Shown in pieces: positions 61,201 to 64,000 of a stretch of DNA of 64,000 bases (position 1 is the stretch's first letter; each line of letters opens with the position of its first letter). This DNA comes from Entonaema liquescens (Eukaryota; Ascomycota; Sordariomycetes; Xylariales; Xylariaceae). The position numbers and the translations under genes were made by a program. The DNA lies in contig CADCSX010000007.1 in NCBI GenBank assembly GCA_902805475.1, forward strand, positions 2,418,001-2,482,000. Direction: 5' to 3'. The notes beneath the pieces were generated by a model that did no database searches, had not been told where the DNA came from, and saw only the letters and a list, made by a program, of their open reading frames with translations.

Positions 61201-64000
61201 TTAATAATATAAAATAAAAAATTAATATATTTAATTATTTAAAAATATAAATAATTTTTTTAATATTATTTTTTATATTTAAATTATTAATTTAGAATGT
61301 ATAAAAAGTTATATTAATGATAAAAATATTTTTATTCTTAAACTTAATATTTGCAACATTTATATTATACACAATTTCAATTACTTTTATAATATATTCA
61401 TCAACTACCATATCGTTATCCGCCGTTTTTAACTTATTACCATTAACTTTTCGTAATATAACATTATATATTATTATTAAAATATTCTATTTATTAAAGG
61501 CATTATTATTTATTTTAACGTTAATTAAAACGTTTTTAATTAATAACATATTTTTTATAAATTAATTTAAAAAAACATTATTAATATTAAAATTGGTTTT
61601 TTTTAATTATATATTTATTTTATTTTTAATCGAAATAAACGCAAATTATTAATTAATATTATTTAATTATAACAATTTAATAAAATTATAATTAATTTCA
61701 TTAAAAAACGTTAAAAAATTAAATATTATTAAATTAATAGCTTATTATTTTTTTTGTTTTTTAATAATAAAACTTTTATATATAAAGTTAATTTTAACAA
61801 ATAAACGTAATATATTTAACTTTTACCGTTTATTAATTTCGTAATTTATATAAAATTAATTAATAAATTATATCGTTAATATTTTAAATATAAATTAATT
61901 ATTTATAAAATTATTATATTTATTTTTAAAATTAAATTAAATTTTTTTAATATATTATATATTTTTATAATTTTTTATTATAATATTTAAATATAAAAAT
62001 TAAAATCAATATTAACTTTAAAATTATTTTAAGTTAATAAAATAGTTTTTAATATTAATATTTTTATAATTTTATATAAATAAATTAAATTTTATGATTA
62101 AATATATTTAATAATTAATTACGTTTAAAATAAATAATTAATAAAAAATTGTGATTTTTTAAATTTTTATTTATTTATAATATCGGATTTTTCTTTTTTT
62201 CTTTCGTTTTATAATAGTTAAAAAACCGGTTTTACTTATAATAAAATTTAGGTTATAATAGTTAATATTTTATTTAAATTTAATAAAAATTTGGTAAATT
62301 ATATTATAAGATATAAGGTTTGTTTCGTAATAAATAACTTTAATGTTTTAGTTTTTTATAAAGTTTAATAAAAAATATTATAAAAGCGTTTCGTTGAATA
62401 GGGAACTATTATATCGTTTTGCGATATTGTAAAAAAATGCTTTTATAATTTTACGATTATTGATAAATTGGTTAAGGAATATTTAAATTATATTTAATTA
62501 TCGGATAAAATTATTTTTAAGCTTTAACTTAATTAAAGTTTTATTTAATTTATAATATTTATTATTTTTAATAGTTTTAATAAATTGTTAAAAGTAAAAA
62601 AGTGGGGAAAAATGGAAGTTATTAAATAATTAAAATAAAATTACATAATTTAAAAATGTTAAAATATTAATAAATTAAAGATATTATAATTAAATATTTT
62701 TTTTATTATAATATATTAATAATATTTTAGGGATATGTTTGTAATATTTTTCAATTTGAAACCGTTATTTATATCGTTAAATTTAAAAATATCTTTACTT
62801 TAATATTATTTTTTTAAATAATATTTAATTAAAATAAATATTTAAAAATATTTAAATTTTGGAAAAAAACGGTAAATATAAAAAAATTAAAATGTTTAAT
62901 TAAATAGTGGTATAAAAATAAATATTTAAAATGGAAATAATATTTAATATTTTATAATTAATAATAAAGATAAATATTTACGTAAATTTAATTATTAAGA
63001 TAAAATTATATATAAATTAATTAAATATATTAGTTAATAAATAATTGGTTTAATATAAATAAAATTATAAAGGTATTTTAAACCGTTTTAATACGGTGAT
63101 TAACGTTTTTTAATTTAATTAAATAAAGTTTTTTAGAAATAATATAAAAGTTATAATAGTTATTATAATTGGGTTAATAAAAAAGAAAAAATGTTGGAAA
63201 ATGGAAAATGTTAATGTAGTAAATAATTTTAATATTACTTTTAATAATTTAGAAAATAAAAATAATGGGGGTATTATAAGTGGTACCATGGAAATATAAT
63301 TGATTAAAAATATAAAAAACTTAAATAAATTTTTAATAATTATTAAATTTTAAATTATAATAATAATATTTTTTTTTTATATTTAATAACGTTAATATTT
63401 AATAATAAATTAATATATTTAATAAAATATATAAATATCCGGGGATAATATTATATAGTTAATTAATTAATACTTATTTTGGACGTAATTAAACGTTATT
63501 TTTGGAAATATAAAAAAAGGATTTTTATTTTTTCTTTTCTTTTTTTTTTTTTTAATTTTTTTTTTATTTCGGTTATTAATAAATATTATAAATTAAAGTT
63601 AAAATACCTTTTAATAAATTTTAAAATTATTTTATAATAGAAAATTTAATTTTTATAATATTTTTATTTATAATAATTTAAAAAATCGTATTAATTTATA
63701 TAATATATAAATTATATAAATAATTATTTATTAATTAAATTTTTAAACGTTATAATATAAAAGGAGAAAGTTATAATTTATATTGTAAAATAATTATATA
63801 ATATAGTTTATTATTAAATATATTATATTTTTTTATTATTTTAAATAAATTTTAGGTATATTTAAAACCGTATTAAAAATTTTTTTTAATTATATAAAAT
63901 AACATTATTGGAAATATATTTATTTTTATATAAATTAATTTATAATTGCTTTATTAAATAAATAGTTAAAAAGTTAAAATTATTTAATTAAATAAATAAT
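55265..64000. repeat. AT-rich RIP-degraded block (at least 8.7 kb)
   Basis: Composition falls abruptly to almost pure A/T and stays there to the window end. On whichever strand is depleted, nearly all C are gone and many survivors are in CpG, as expected for RIP-mutated, probably nested transposons. Stop codons occupy every frame. The two frames of 69 and 82 codons (60916-61125 and 61317-61565) are hydrophobic low-complexity artefacts of AT content. I could not identify LTRs, TIRs or protein relics. The residual G/C is strongly strand-biased in segments (see findings). Such blocks are typically heterochromatic. Confidence 0.88.

Noticed and set aside
61317..61565. 82-codon hydrophobic open frame in the AT-rich block
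   Set aside because: Composition-driven Ile/Leu/Phe-rich frame in RIP-mutated DNA, in a segment depleted of G; no conserved motif and no gene context.

Overview
The window looks like chromosomal DNA of a filamentous ascomycete (Pezizomycotina, probably a Sordariomycete; the class is inferred). The evidence is short 50-150 nt introns with GTANGT donors and CTAAC-like branch sites, fungal-type gene content, and long AT-rich blocks with the composition left by repeat-induced point mutation (RIP). Nothing bacterial, viral or CRISPR-like is visible. I recognise no tRNA or rRNA genes.

Layout: positions 1-600 are a RIP-type AT-rich tail. 2544-6650 (+) is a full-size ABCB multidrug transporter carrying a one-base frameshift. 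10878-12030 (+) is a secreted or GPI-anchored DUF7729-type protein. 13410-16606 (-) is the GPI-anchor ethanolamine phosphate transferase GPI13, whose reading frame has no in-frame ATG. 17174-18073 (-) is a short-chain dehydrogenase. 20722-21291 (-) is a small single-pass membrane protein. 22260-22856 is a 597-bp terminal-inverted-repeat element with a perfect 9-bp target duplication and a RIP-type core. 29485-32369 (+) is a Puf3/Pumilio RNA-binding protein after a long leader-like region. 36674-37779 (+) is an NmrA-like protein. 38382-39908 (-) is a mitochondrial PP2C phosphatase (PTC5 type). 40839-41842 (+) is a peroxisomal enoyl-CoA isomerase. 41921-44365 (-) is COG1. 49051-50655 (+) is a disordered protein of unknown function. 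52937-53995 (-) is a secreted GH18 enzyme. From about 55265 to 64000 the window is one continuous AT-rich block.

The genes are mostly unlinked housekeeping functions (GPI anchoring, Golgi tethering, mitochondrial dephosphorylation, peroxisomal beta-oxidation, mRNA decay) mixed with accessory ones (efflux pump, NmrA-like, GH18). They do not form a metabolic cluster. PTC5 and the isomerase are divergent and share about 0.9 kb of promoter. The isomerase and COG1 are convergent, 78 bp apart. Intergenic space is large and rich in simple repeats and dispersed TACCTAGGTA-type motifs.

The most notable structures are the TIR element whose core is RIP-mutated while its terminal repeats are spared, and the 55-64 kb block, where strand bias of the remaining G and C flips in segments, including 1.2 kb with only two cytosines on the + strand.
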